Origin: Pseudomonas lactis
Lineage (GTDB): Bacteria > Pseudomonadota > Gammaproteobacteria > Pseudomonadales > Pseudomonadaceae
Direction: 5' to 3'
Assembly (NCBI RefSeq): GCF_001439845.1
Contig: NZ_JYLO01000010.1
Coordinates: 62,001 to 126,000, forward strand
Length of the DNA stretch: 64,000 nucleotides
Shown piece by piece: positions 48,837 to 57,638 of this stretch. Numbering within the stretch: position 1 is the stretch's first letter; every line of letters begins with the position of its first letter. The notes below the pieces were generated by a model. That model saw only the letters and a program-made list of their open reading frames with translations, ran no database searches and was not told the origin of the DNA. The position numbers were made by a program, and so were the translations under genes.

Positions 48837-50875
48837 ACCAGGCCGAGGGCCTTGAACACAAAGGCATATTCGAGGGCGACGTCACGTAGCCCCTGATAGC
48901 GCCCGCTCATGCCGCCATGGCCGGCGCCCAGTTCGGTCTTGAGCAGCAGCAGGTTGTCGTCCGTCTTGGTATCACGCAGCTTGGCCACCCACTTGGCGGC
49001 TTCCCAATATTGCACACGGCTGTCGTTATAGCCGGCGATCACCAGCGTGGCCGGGTAAGCCTGGGCGCTGACGTTCTCGTAGGGCGCGTAGGCCTTGATG
49101 CGCGCGTACACCTCGGGGTCTTCGGGGTTGCCCCATTCGTCGTACTCGGTGATGGTCAGCGGCAGTTCCGGGTCGAGCATGGTATTGAGCACGTCGACGA
49201 ACGGTACTTCGGCAATCGCCGCCTGGAACAATTCCGGGCGCTGGTTGAGCACCGCGCCGATCAACAGGCCGCCGGCACTGCCGCCGCTGATCGCCAGTTG
49301 CCGGGAGGTGGTCAGGCCCTGGGCGATCAAATGCTCGGCGCAGGCGATAAAGTCGCTGAAGGTATTCTGCTTGTGTTCCTGCTTGCCGTTGCGATACCAG
49401 GCTTCCCCCAGCTCACCGCCGCCGCGCACATGGGCGATGGCAAACGCCACCCCGCGGTCGAGCAAGCTCAGGCGCGCATGGGAAAACCACGGGTCCAGGC
49501 TTGAGCCGTAGGCCCCGTAGCCATACAGGTACAGCGGCGTCGGCTTGCCGAGCTGGTCACGTTTGACCACCAGGCTGATGGGCACCTGGGTGCCGTCGGC
49601 GGACGTGGCCCACAGGCGTTGGCTGACGTAATCATCGGCGTTGAAGACGCCCAGCACCGGGGTTTCCTTGAGCACAACCTGCGCGCCTGTCGCCAGGTCG
49701 AGCTGGCGCACTTGGGCGGGACGGTTCAAGGCTTCATAGCGCAGGCGGATCTTGTCGCTGGGAAACTCCAGGCTGTTCTGCACGTAAAGGCTGTAGGCGG
49801 CGTCAGGCAATTGCACCCGATAGGCCGGCACGTTCTCGGGGTGTACTTCGATAACCGGCAGGCCACCAATGCGCAGGCTCAAGGTCATGGCGTTGGCGTT
49901 CAGGCTCACGCCGTCGAGCATGACCTCATCGCTGTGGGGGATCAGGTTCTGCCAGTCGGCTTCGGTGGGCGGCGTGCCGGTGTCGGCGGCCACGTACAGT
50001 GCATGGTTGATGCCGTCGCGGTTGCTGCGGATAAACCAGGTCCACTGGCCATTGCGCTTGCCGTGGTCGACATCGTATTCGTGGTCTTCGACCCGCGGCG
50101 CCAGGCAGGCGAAGGCCAGGTGCGGTTGCTCGGCGTCCAGCGCCCAGACTTCGCTGGTGGTCTTGCTGCCCAGGGCCAGCAACAGTTGGCGTTCGGAGCT
50201 TGAGCGGTAGCAATGCAGGAAGAAACGGCCGTCGGGCTCGTGGAAGACTTCCTGCGCGGCGGTGCCGTCCAGGCGATAGCGATACAGTTTGTGCGGACGA
50301 TGGGTGTCGTCCAGCTCACCGAAAAACAGCGTCAGGCTGTCATTGGCCCAGGTCATGCTGCCGTCGCAGTTGTCGAACGCCAGTTCGCTGACCTTGTCGG
50401 ACGCCAATTCCTTCACGAACAGGGTGTAAATCTCTTCGCCACTGGTGTCGAGGCTGTAGGCCAGGCGTTGGTGGTCGGGGCTGATGCTGAATGCGCCCAG
50501 GGAGAAAAAGCCGCCATTGGCCAGTACGTTAGGGTCCAGCAACAGTTCTTCGCTGCTGGCGTCCACGTGGTTGCTGTCATCGGCCGGGCGGCGGCAGCGG
50601 TAGTGGCGGGCGTATTCGTCGCCGGCGGTGGTGCGGGTGTAATACAAATACGGGCCCCAAGGGGAGGGCAGGGACAGGTCGGTTTCCAGAATGCGGCCCT
50701 TGATCTCGTCGAACAGGGTCTCGCGCAACGCCTGCTGATCGGCCAGTTGCGCTTCCTGCCAAGCGTTTTCGACCTTGAGGTAGTCGAGCACCTCAGGGTT
50801 GTCGCGTTCTTGCAGCCAGGCGTACGGGTCTGGGCCTGGGGCCTTGCGGGCAATCGGTGCGGTGGAAATAGGCAT
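48833..50875 (-). CDS. ptrB: oligopeptidase B (S9 prolyl oligopeptidase family)
   Basis: The protein is 680 residues, the usual oligopeptidase B length, without a signal peptide. An N-terminal beta-propeller (about 70-400) precedes the alpha/beta-hydrolase domain. The catalytic triad is Ser533 (GGSAGG), Asp618 (YNDSRV) and His653 (GAGHGG). The enzyme cuts small peptides after Arg or Lys in the cytoplasm. The ATG at 50875 has AGGGAA upstream; the frame is open to 51094 antisense to the next gene. Single gene. Confidence 0.92.
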   Translation of the reverse strand: MPISTAPIARKAPGPDPYAWLQERDNPEVLDYLKVENAWQEAQLADQQALRETLFDEIKGRILETDLSLPSPWGPYLYYTRTTAGDEYARHYRCRRPADDSNHVDASSEELLLDPNVLANGGFFSLGAFSISPDHQRLAYSLDTSGEEIYTLFVKELASDKVSELAFDNCDGSMTWANDSLTLFFGELDDTHRPHKLYRYRLDGTAAQEVFHEPDGRFFLHCYRSSSERQLLLALGSKTTSEVWALDAEQPHLAFACLAPRVEDHEYDVDHGKRNGQWTWFIRSNRDGINHALYVAADTGTPPTEADWQNLIPHSDEVMLDGVSLNANAMTLSLRIGGLPVIEVHPENVPAYRVQLPDAAYSLYVQNSLEFPSDKIRLRYEALNRPAQVRQLDLATGAQVVLKETPVLGVFNADDYVSQRLWATSADGTQVPISLVVKRDQLGKPTPLYLYGYGAYGSSLDPWFSHARLSLLDRGVAFAIAHVRGGGELGEAWYRNGKQEHKQNTFSDFIACAEHLIAQGLTTSRQLAISGGSAGGLLIGAVLNQRPELFQAAIAEVPFVDVLNTMLDPELPLTITEYDEWGNPEDPEVYARIKAYAPYENVSAQAYPATLVIAGYNDSRVQYWEAAKWVAKLRDTKTDDNLLLLKTELGAGHGGMSGRYQGLRDVALEYAFVFKALGLV

Positions 50876-50974
50876 GGATAATTCCCTATCTGGCAGACGG
50901 TGGCAGGCATTGCAGCCGCGACACGCAAAAGCCGTTATCATAGCCGCCTGTTTGCCAACCTTGCCATGGACACC

Positions 50975-51427
50975 ATGACCGAGAACGACTATCTGACCGC
51001 TTGGGGCCTTTACGCCTTCGCCGCTTTGGGCTGCCTGTTGGTGTGGTGGCGCATGACCCGCTGGATCTGGCGCTGGCTGCGCGAGCCCCTGCAATTGCTG
51101 ATGGCGGTGTTGCTGCTCAGCCCGACCATCGTCGACCCGGTCAAGACCCAGTTTGCGCCGGCCGTGGCCATTACCGCCCTGGACCTGGTGCTCAAGGTCG
51201 GCAACAACGCCTGGCGCGCCATTTCCGACCTGTTCATGTACACGATGATCGCGTTTGCCCTGTACATCGTGTTTGTGCTGATCCGCTGGCCCATCGAGCG
51301 CGCCGCCAACGCTCGTCGTGAGCGCAAGGCGGCTGCGGATGCGGCTTTGGCCGCCGAGCCGGAAGACGACGAACCGTTCCGTCGCCCGGCGCCTGCCGGT
51401 GGTATGCGGGTCGAGCCGCGCCTTTAA
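50975..51427 (+). CDS. membrane protein of unknown function
   Basis: The protein is 150 residues with three hydrophobic segments ('LTAWGLYAFAALGCLLVWW', 'LQLLMAVLLLSPTIVDP', 'MYTMIAFALYIVFVLI') and a charged C-terminal tail ending in PAGGMRVEPRL. I use the ATG at 50975 (MTENDYLTAW); ATGs at 50966 and 50900 are in frame. It precedes the yafJ-like gene by 30 bases on the same strand and is probably in one operon with it and the DUF2937 gene. No family function known. Confidence 0.75.
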   Translation: MTENDYLTAWGLYAFAALGCLLVWWRMTRWIWRWLREPLQLLMAVLLLSPTIVDPVKTQFAPAVAITALDLVLKVGNNAWRAISDLFMYTMIAFALYIVFVLIRWPIERAANARRERKAAADAALAAEPEDDEPFRRPAPAGGMRVEPRL

Positions 51428-51457
51428 CGTTGTTTGCCCTGCAGCGAGAGCCCTGGC

Positions 51458-52234
51458 ATGTGTGAATTATTGGGCATGAGTGCCAACGTCCCCACCGATA
51501 TCGTGTTCAGCTTTACCGGGCTGATGCAGCGCGGTGGGCGTACTGGCCCGCACCGCGACGGTTGGGGCATTGCCTTCTATGAGGGCCGTGGCCTGCGCCT
51601 GTTCCAGGACCCGGCCGCCAGCAGCGAGTCGGAAGTCGCGTTGCTGGTGCAGCGTTACCCCATCAAGAGCGAAGTGGTGATCGGCCATATCCGCCAGGCC
51701 AATGTGGGCAAGGTCAGCCTGGCCAATACCCATCCGTTCGTGCGCGAGCTGTGGGGGCGTAACTGGTGTTTTGCCCACAACGGCCAACTGGCGGACTTCA
51801 ATCCCCGCGCCACCTTCTACCGCCCGGTGGGCGATACCGACAGCGAAGCAGCGTTCTGCGACCTGCTCAACCGCGTGCGCGAAGCCTTCCCCGAGCCAGT
51901 GGACATTGAGCAGGTGCTGCCCGACCTGATCGCCGCCTGCGCCGAATACCGCAGCAAAGGCGTGTTCAACTGCCTGCTCAGCGACGGCGACTGGCTGTTC
52001 TGCTACTGCTCGACCAAGCTTGCGCAGATCACCCGGCGTGCGCCTTTTGGCCCGGCGCGCTTGAAAGATGTCGATGTGATCGTCGATTTTCAGGCTGAAA
52101 CCACCCCCAATGATGTGGTAACGGTGATCGCCACCGAGCCGTTGACTGACAACGAAAACTGGACCCGCTACGAACCGGGCCAATGGAGCCTGTGGCGACG
52201 CGGTGAATGTGTCAGCCAGGGCGTTACCGAGTAA
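51458..52234 (+). CDS. yafJ: class II glutamine amidotransferase, YafJ family
   Basis: The protein is 258 residues. After removal of Met the N-terminal Cys2 is the nucleophile (MCELLGM), and 'GPHRDGWGIAFYEGRGLR', 'HIRQANVGKVSLANTHPF' and 'CFAHNGQLADF' build the Ntn glutaminase site. YafJ proteins have only the glutaminase domain, and the acceptor reaction is unknown. The ATG at 51458 must be the start because Cys has to follow Met directly. It lies between two membrane protein genes in one operon. Confidence 0.9.
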   Translation: MCELLGMSANVPTDIVFSFTGLMQRGGRTGPHRDGWGIAFYEGRGLRLFQDPAASSESEVALLVQRYPIKSEVVIGHIRQANVGKVSLANTHPFVRELWGRNWCFAHNGQLADFNPRATFYRPVGDTDSEAAFCDLLNRVREAFPEPVDIEQVLPDLIAACAEYRSKGVFNCLLSDGDWLFCYCSTKLAQITRRAPFGPARLKDVDVIVDFQAETTPNDVVTVIATEPLTDNENWTRYEPGQWSLWRRGECVSQGVTE

Positions 52235-52244
52235 GGAATCGAGC

Positions 52245-52787
52245 ATGTTGCTGAGCTATCTGCGGTTGGTATTGTTTGCCGTTGGCTTGTTGGTCGGCGT
52301 GCAGGTGCCTGGGTTTATCAATGACTACGCCAAGCGCGTCGAGGCCCACCTGATCGAGGCGCAGACCGGCTTGCGCGGTTTCGAGTCCACGGCGCAGCAG
52401 TTCTTCAACGGTGATATGCAAGCCTTGGTGGCGCATTACCGCGCCAGCGATGACCCGGTGTTCCAGAGCGACGCCAGCAGCCTGGGCGCCATGCTCGACC
52501 GCCAGCTCGAGCTGGACAAGCAATTCCAGGCCATGCAGGGTCCGTGGTACATCCGCGCCCTGCAAGTGGCCGTGGCTGCCGACCCGGATATCCGTTCGGA
52601 GACCTGGAATGGCTACAGCTACCAGATCTTGCTGACGCCCGAAGCCATGGGCTGGGGCCTGGGCGGGGCGATGCTGTTGTCGTTCGGCATCGAGTGCCTG
52701 TACCGCTTGATCGACTGGGTGGTGCTGGGTGGTCGGCGCCTGCGCCAGAGCCGGCCCATCGAAGAGCGGGACCTCAAGGGCCTCTAA
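52245..52787 (+). CDS. DUF2937 membrane protein
   Basis: The protein is 180 residues with an N-terminal membrane helix (LRLVLFAVGLLVGVQVPGF), a helical periplasmic part ('YAKRVEAHLIEAQTGLRGF') and a C-terminal helix ('MGWGLGGAMLLSFGIECLYRLI'). This is the DUF2937 layout. The function is unknown. GTAAGGA precedes the ATG and overlaps the yafJ stop region, so it is cotranscribed. A large inverted repeat follows. Confidence 0.85.
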   Translation: MLLSYLRLVLFAVGLLVGVQVPGFINDYAKRVEAHLIEAQTGLRGFESTAQQFFNGDMQALVAHYRASDDPVFQSDASSLGAMLDRQLELDKQFQAMQGPWYIRALQVAVAADPDIRSETWNGYSYQILLTPEAMGWGLGGAMLLSFGIECLYRLIDWVVLGGRRLRQSRPIEERDLKGL

Positions 52788-52794
52788 CGACCCA

Positions 52795-52905
52795 CTGATC
52801 GTTCCCACGCTCCGCGTGGGAATGCTTTTTCTGACGCTCCGCGTCGCGCGTGAGGGCGCAGAGCGCCCTGTGCTGCATTCCCACGCAGAGCGTGGGAACG
52901 ATCAG
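52795..52905. repeat. large inverted repeat element (TTCCCACGC type)
   Basis: CTGATCGTTCCCACGCTCCG..GGGAATGC at the left and its inverse at the right (31-base arms, one mismatch) enclose two small palindromes, GACGCTCCGCGTC and GGGCGCAGAGCGCCC. The right arm includes the stop codon of the LysR gene at 52902. A half-size relative lies at 34130. No coding capacity. It can fold into a cruciform and act as a terminator. Confidence 0.85.
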
Positions 52906-53822
52906 TCGGGTTTATTCAGTTGCATGCGTTCTGCACCGACTTGCTCGGCATAGCGGGCAACGACTTTCTGGCACAACCCCACAATCTCCTCCACCAACTC
53001 CACCCCCACACGCCACGACACCACCACCTGCAAGTTCGGCAGACGCTGGGCCATGGGCAGCATGACCAATTCCCCTCGCTGCAGTTCTTCGCTCACCAGC
53101 ACCGGTGGCAGCGCGCCGATGCCGAAGCCATCGCGCAGCAACCGGGTGATCGCCGACACCGAGTTCACGCAGTTCATGCGCGGTGCGGCCACGCCATTGG
53201 CCTGCATCAAACTCAATACGTCCTGATGCGGGTGAGAGTTTTTCGAGTAGGTGATGATGCGTTCCTGGGCCAGTTCGGCGAGGGAAGCGTAGTCGCGGTT
53301 GTAGATCGACTGGCTGGCCACGATCCAGGCCATGGGGTGGCTGGCCAGTTCCAGGCTGCGCACGGTTTCCAGGCGCAGCAGGTCGGTTTGCAGGATCAGG
53401 TCGAGGAAACCTTTTTGCAGCTGATCGCTGAGGTTCAGCGCGGTATCGGCGACCAGCTCGATTTCCACCAGCGGGTACAGCTTCATCAGCTCAGCAACCA
53501 GGGGGCTGAGCCAGGTGTGGATCACCGTGTCCATCGCGCCAATCCGAATGCGCCCGACCTTGCTGCTGGTGGTCTCCAGGGACTGCTTCAAGCCCTGCAT
53601 GGTCACCATCATCTGCTCGGCATAGTCGAGCACTTTCAAACCTTCCGGGGTCAGGCTCACGCCACGCGAATCACGCAGGAAAAGTTTCACCCCCAGCTCG
53701 CTTTCCAGCACCGCGATGCGGCTGGAGATCGAGGCTTGGGTGGTGAACAGCTTCTCGGCCGTCAGCCGGAAGCTCTTGAGCTTGGCCACCCAGACGAAGG
53801 TTTCGAGGAACTTCAAATTCAT
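52902..53822 (-). CDS. LysR-family regulator, divergent from pxpABC
   Basis: The protein is 306 residues, beginning 'MNLKFLETFVWVAKLKSFRLTAEKLFTTQASISSRI', with a complete effector domain. It is divergent from pxpABC with a 174-base gap, so control of 5-oxoproline use is the natural inference. The last residues (QLNKPD) and the stop lie within the right arm of the inverted repeat, which may have altered its original C-terminus. Confidence 0.88.
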   Translation of the reverse strand: MNLKFLETFVWVAKLKSFRLTAEKLFTTQASISSRIAVLESELGVKLFLRDSRGVSLTPEGLKVLDYAEQMMVTMQGLKQSLETTSSKVGRIRIGAMDTVIHTWLSPLVAELMKLYPLVEIELVADTALNLSDQLQKGFLDLILQTDLLRLETVRSLELASHPMAWIVASQSIYNRDYASLAELAQERIITYSKNSHPHQDVLSLMQANGVAAPRMNCVNSVSAITRLLRDGFGIGALPPVLVSEELQRGELVMLPMAQRLPNLQVVVSWRVGVELVEEIVGLCQKVVARYAEQVGAERMQLNKPD

Positions 53823-53996
53823 GGGATCAACTTTTTCTTATGCATGGATCGGTTTTTATTAGTTGGACGTCGCACCGGGTAAGCGCCAAAAATCGAGCTA
53901 TTCCACGATAAGCGTCGTTGGGGTGTCAGGACAAGTTGCGAGTTCTGCGTAAAAAATCCCACACTACAAGAAAACAAAGCCTACAGGAGCGACCCC

Positions 53997-54737
53997 GTGA
54001 GCCGCATGCTACTGAACTGCGACATCGGCGAAAGCTTTGGCAACTGGACCATGGGTCTGGACGCCGAAGTCATGCCGTTCATTGATTGCGCCAACGTGGC
54101 TTGCGGTTTCCATGCCGGCGACCCGAGCATCATGCGCAAGACCGTCAGCCTGGCGTTCAAGCACGGCGTGCAAGTGGGCGCTCACCCGGCCTACCAGGAC
54201 CTGCAAGGCTTCGGCCGGCGCTCCATGAATTACACGCCGCAGGAAATCCAGGACCTGTTGCACTACCAGATCGGCGCGCTGGACGGCATCTGCCGGGCCC
54301 AGGGCGGTCGCGTCAGCTATGTGAAACCCCATGGCGCGATGTACAACGACATGATGGCCAACCCGGCGCAATTGCGTGCGGTGATCCAGGCCGTGGCCGC
54401 CTACGGCGACCTGCCGCTGATGCTGCTGGCCACCCGCGACAACCGTGCGGCCCAAGCCTTGGGCGACGAATACGGCGTGACCCTGTGGTTCGAAGCCTTT
54501 GCCGACCGTGCCTATGACAGCAACGGCCATCTGGTGTCCCGCCAGTTGCCGGGCGCGGTGCACCACGATGCCGACACCATCGTGCAGCAGGCGCTAACCC
54601 TTTCCCGTGGCGAATCGCTGATTGCCAGCGACGGCAGCCCATTGGTGCTACAGGCCAATACCCTGTGTGTGCATGGCGACAACGCCAGCTCGGTTGCTGC
54701 CGTGCAGCGTATCCGCGAAGCGTTGAAAACAGCATGA
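53997..54737 (+). CDS. pxpA: 5-oxoprolinase subunit A (LamB/YcsF)
   Basis: The protein is 246 residues with the LamB/YcsF signature 'LLNCDIGESFGNW', 'NVACGFHAGDP', 'GAHPAYQDLQGFGRR' and 'VKPHGAMYN'. PxpA works with PxpB and PxpC to cleave 5-oxoproline to glutamate using ATP. The GTG start has AGGAG ten bases upstream. The stop overlaps the pxpB start (ATGA). It is the first gene of a tight three-gene operon. Confidence 0.95.
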   Translation: MSRMLLNCDIGESFGNWTMGLDAEVMPFIDCANVACGFHAGDPSIMRKTVSLAFKHGVQVGAHPAYQDLQGFGRRSMNYTPQEIQDLLHYQIGALDGICRAQGGRVSYVKPHGAMYNDMMANPAQLRAVIQAVAAYGDLPLMLLATRDNRAAQALGDEYGVTLWFEAFADRAYDSNGHLVSRQLPGAVHHDADTIVQQALTLSRGESLIASDGSPLVLQANTLCVHGDNASSVAAVQRIREALKTA

Positions 54738-55438
54738 ACCCACGCATTGAAGTGGTGGCGATCGACTGCCTGATGGTGCGCCTGTTTGACGTGATCGCCG
54801 AAGCCAACATGCCGTGGATGCTCGCGGCTACCGAGCGCCTGCGCAACGGTTTTGACCCGGCCTTGGTGGACCTGGTGCCGTCCTACACCACCTTGATGGT
54901 GCATTACGATCTCACGGCGCTGACTCCGGCCCAGGCCCGGGCGCTGATCGACCAGGCCCTCACCGATCTGCAACCCCAGGCTCAGGGGAGTGGCCAGTGC
55001 CATGTGCTGCCAGTGTGGTACGACCTGAGTGTCGGCCCGGAACTGACCTTGCTGTCCCAGCGCAGCGGGCTGGCGGTGGAGGAGGTGATCCGCCGCCACA
55101 GCGCCCACGAATATCAGGTGTTCGCCCTCGGTTTTGCCCCTGGGTTTGCCTTTATGGGGCTGGTGGACGAAGTGCTCGCCACACCGCGCCTCAACACGCC
55201 GCGCAAACGCGTGGCCGCCGGCAGCGTCGGCATCGCTGAACGACAAACTGCCGCGTACCCGGTGGTGTCCCCAGGCGGCTGGAACCTGATCGGCCGCACC
55301 CCGGCCAAACTGTTCGACCGTGAGCGCGACGGCTACAGCCTGATGCAGCCCGGCGACACGGTGCGTTTCGCCCCGGTCAGCCACGCCGAATTCGTCAACC
55401 TGGGTGGCGATGACACGCCGCTGGAGGCGCAGGCATGA
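54734..55438 (+). CDS. pxpB: 5-oxoprolinase subunit B (KipI family)
   Basis: The protein is 234 residues with the KipI/allophanate hydrolase subunit 1 features 'PSYTTLMVHYD', 'FALGFAPGFAFMGLVDE' and 'PRLNTPRKRVAAGSVGIAERQTAAYPV'. The ATG at 54734 and the stop at 55438 each overlap the neighbouring genes by four bases, so the subunits are made in balance. It forms a complex with PxpC. Confidence 0.94.
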   Translation: MNPRIEVVAIDCLMVRLFDVIAEANMPWMLAATERLRNGFDPALVDLVPSYTTLMVHYDLTALTPAQARALIDQALTDLQPQAQGSGQCHVLPVWYDLSVGPELTLLSQRSGLAVEEVIRRHSAHEYQVFALGFAPGFAFMGLVDEVLATPRLNTPRKRVAAGSVGIAERQTAAYPVVSPGGWNLIGRTPAKLFDRERDGYSLMQPGDTVRFAPVSHAEFVNLGGDDTPLEAQA

Positions 55439-56349
55439 GCCGCTTGATCATCGAGGCCAGTACGCCGCTGTGCCTGTTGCAGGACGCCGGGCGGTTTGGC
55501 GTGCGTCATCTGGGCGTGACCCAGGGCGGCGCGCTGGATTGGGTGTCGATGGCCTGGGCCAACTGGCTGCTGGACAATGCCCTGGATGCCCCGGTGGTGG
55601 AAATCACCCTCGGCGGCCTTACCGTGCAGGCCGAGGACTATTGCCTGCTGGCCCTGGCCGGTGCGGATCTGGGCGCCTATGTCGATGAGCGTGCGATAAG
55701 CCCGGGTCGCAGTTTTATTCTGCAAAAGGGCCAACGCCTGCGCTTCACCCAACCGTTCAACGGGGCACGCGCTTATCTGGCCGCGCCCGGTGGCTTTGAT
55801 GCGCAGGCTGTACTGGGCAGTTGTGCCACGGTCGTGCGCGAAGCGCTGGGCGGGGTGGACGGTTTCGGCAAGGCCTTGGCCGAAGGCGGGCGGTTGGCCT
55901 ACTCCGGTACGGGCGGTGCAATGAAGGTGCTGGCCAAGCCGGAGTTGCAGTCCGGTGCCTCATTGGACGTGATCATCGGCGCGCAGATAGGCCAGTTCAG
56001 CGGGCAGAGCCTGTTCGATGCTTTCAACACCGAATGGGCTCTGGACAGCCGTGCAGACCGCATGGGCATGCGTTTGCTCGGTACGCCGTTGCAATACCAG
56101 GGGCCGTCGTTGATTTCCGAAGGGATTCCATTGGGCGCGATCCAGGTGCCACCGGATGGGCAGCCGATTGTGTTGCTCAATGACCGGCAGACGATCGGTG
56201 GTTATCCGCGGTTGGGCGCGTTGACGCCTTTATCCTTGGCGCGGCTGGCGCAGTGCTTGCCGGGGGAGAAGGTGCGGTTGGCACCGGTGGTGCAGGAGGC
56301 GGCGCATCGGCAGCACATCAAGTTTTTGCAGCGCTTTGCTGACTGCTAA
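55435..56349 (+). CDS. pxpC: 5-oxoprolinase subunit C (biotin-dependent carboxyltransferase-like, KipA family)
   Basis: The protein is 304 residues. 'LLQDAGRFGVRHLGVTQGGALD', 'APGGFDAQAVLGSCATV' and 'IGGYPRLGALT' are typical of KipA/allophanate hydrolase subunit 2. It is the last gene of pxpABC; a REPIN follows directly. No biotin site is expected in this member. Confidence 0.94.
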   Translation: MSRLIIEASTPLCLLQDAGRFGVRHLGVTQGGALDWVSMAWANWLLDNALDAPVVEITLGGLTVQAEDYCLLALAGADLGAYVDERAISPGRSFILQKGQRLRFTQPFNGARAYLAAPGGFDAQAVLGSCATVVREALGGVDGFGKALAEGGRLAYSGTGGAMKVLAKPELQSGASLDVIIGAQIGQFSGQSLFDAFNTEWALDSRADRMGMRLLGTPLQYQGPSLISEGIPLGAIQVPPDGQPIVLLNDRQTIGGYPRLGALTPLSLARLAQCLPGEKVRLAPVVQEAAHRQHIKFLQRFADC

Positions 56350-56351
56350 AA

Positions 56352-56437
56352 GCATCGCAGGCAAGCCAGCTCCCACATGTTGATTGCATTTCAAAGTTGG
56401 AATGCATTCCTCTGTGGGAGCTGGCTTGCCTGCGATG
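56352..56437. repeat. REPIN (GCTGGCTTGCCTGCGAT type)
   Basis: GCATCGCAGGCAAGCCAGCT and its inverse enclose a short spacer with TGCATT repeated in inverse (TTGCATTTC/GAATGCA). It lies between the convergent pxpC and vWA genes. Confidence 0.9.
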
Positions 56438-56459
56438 AGGCCGGCCGGGACACCACCGC

Positions 56460-57638
56460 CTATTTGGAGAGAAAGCGCATACCTTCTTCCAGCCCGCGCA
56501 GCGTCAGCGGATACATCTGATCCTCCACCAACTCCCGCACAATCCCCGTCGACGCCGTATAGCCCCAGGTATCTTTTGGGTAGGGGTTAATCCAGATCAG
56601 CTTCTTGTACTTTGCCATGAAGCGCTGCATCCACACATACCCCGGCTCCTCGTTCCAATGCTCGACGCTGCCACCGGCCTGAGTGATTTCATAGGGCGCC
56701 ATGGCCGCATCACCGATAAAGATCACTTTGTAGTCGGCGCCGTACTTATGCAGCAGATCCTGGGTGGACGTGCGCTCCGAGGTGCGACGCTGATTGTTCT
56801 TCCACACCGACTCGTACACAAAGTTATGGAAGTAGAAGTACTCCAGGTGCTTGAACTCGGTCTTGCACGCGGAGAACAGCTCTTCGCAGATCTTCACGTG
56901 GGCATCCATCGAGCCGCCGATATCGAACAGCAGCAACAGCTTGATGGTGTTACGCCGCTCGGGGCGCATCTGGATATTCAGCAAGCCGGCATCGCGGGCG
57001 GTGTGGTCGATGGTGCCGTCGATGTCCAGCTCTTCGGCCGCACCCTGGCGCGCAAACTTGCGCAGGCGGCGCAGGGCGATCTTGATGTTGCGCGTGCCCA
57101 GTTCCACCTGGTCGTCCAGGTTCTTGTACTCGCGCTGGTCCCAGACTTTTACCGCCTTGCCCTGGCGCTTGCCGGCGTCGCCGACGCGAATGCCTTCGGG
57201 GTTGTAGCCACCGGAACCAAAGGGGCTGGTGCCGCCGGTGCCGATCCACTTGTTGCCACCGGCGTGGCGTTCTTTCTGTTCTTCCAGGCGTTTCTTGAAT
57301 TCCTCGATCAGCTTGTCGAGGCCACCGAGGGACTGGATCTGCGCGCGTTCTTCATCGCTCAAGGAACGTTCGAACTCCTTGCGCAGCCATTCTTCGGGGA
57401 TCAGTGCCTGCAGGTGGTCGTCGAGCTTTTCCAGGCCGTTGAAATAGGCGCCGAAGGCCCGGTCGAACTTGTCGAAATGCCGCTCGTCCTTGACCAGGAT
57501 CGCCCGGGCCAAGTAGTAGAACTCGTCCATGTCGGCGAAGGTCACGCGCTGTTTGAGCGCGTTGATCAGGTCGAGCAGCTCGCGCACCGACACCGGCACC
57601 TTGGCGGCACGCATCTCATTGAACAGGTTGAGCAGCAT
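56460..57638 (-). CDS. vWA-domain (CoxE-like) protein paired with a MoxR ATPase
   Basis: The protein is 392 residues. The N-terminal half is helical and charged; the C-terminal vWA domain begins at about 232 with the MIDAS motif DIGGS (Asp239, Gly241, Ser243). The gene start overlaps the stop of the MoxR gene (ATGA), so the two are made together. Such MoxR-vWA pairs act as ATP-driven chaperones that activate metal enzymes or modify membrane proteins; the client here is unknown. No Cox or other maturation genes are near. Confidence 0.88.
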   Translation of the reverse strand: MLLNLFNEMRAAKVPVSVRELLDLINALKQRVTFADMDEFYYLARAILVKDERHFDKFDRAFGAYFNGLEKLDDHLQALIPEEWLRKEFERSLSDEERAQIQSLGGLDKLIEEFKKRLEEQKERHAGGNKWIGTGGTSPFGSGGYNPEGIRVGDAGKRQGKAVKVWDQREYKNLDDQVELGTRNIKIALRRLRKFARQGAAEELDIDGTIDHTARDAGLLNIQMRPERRNTIKLLLLFDIGGSMDAHVKICEELFSACKTEFKHLEYFYFHNFVYESVWKNNQRRTSERTSTQDLLHKYGADYKVIFIGDAAMAPYEITQAGGSVEHWNEEPGYVWMQRFMAKYKKLIWINPYPKDTWGYTASTGIVRELVEDQMYPLTLRGLEEGMRFLSK

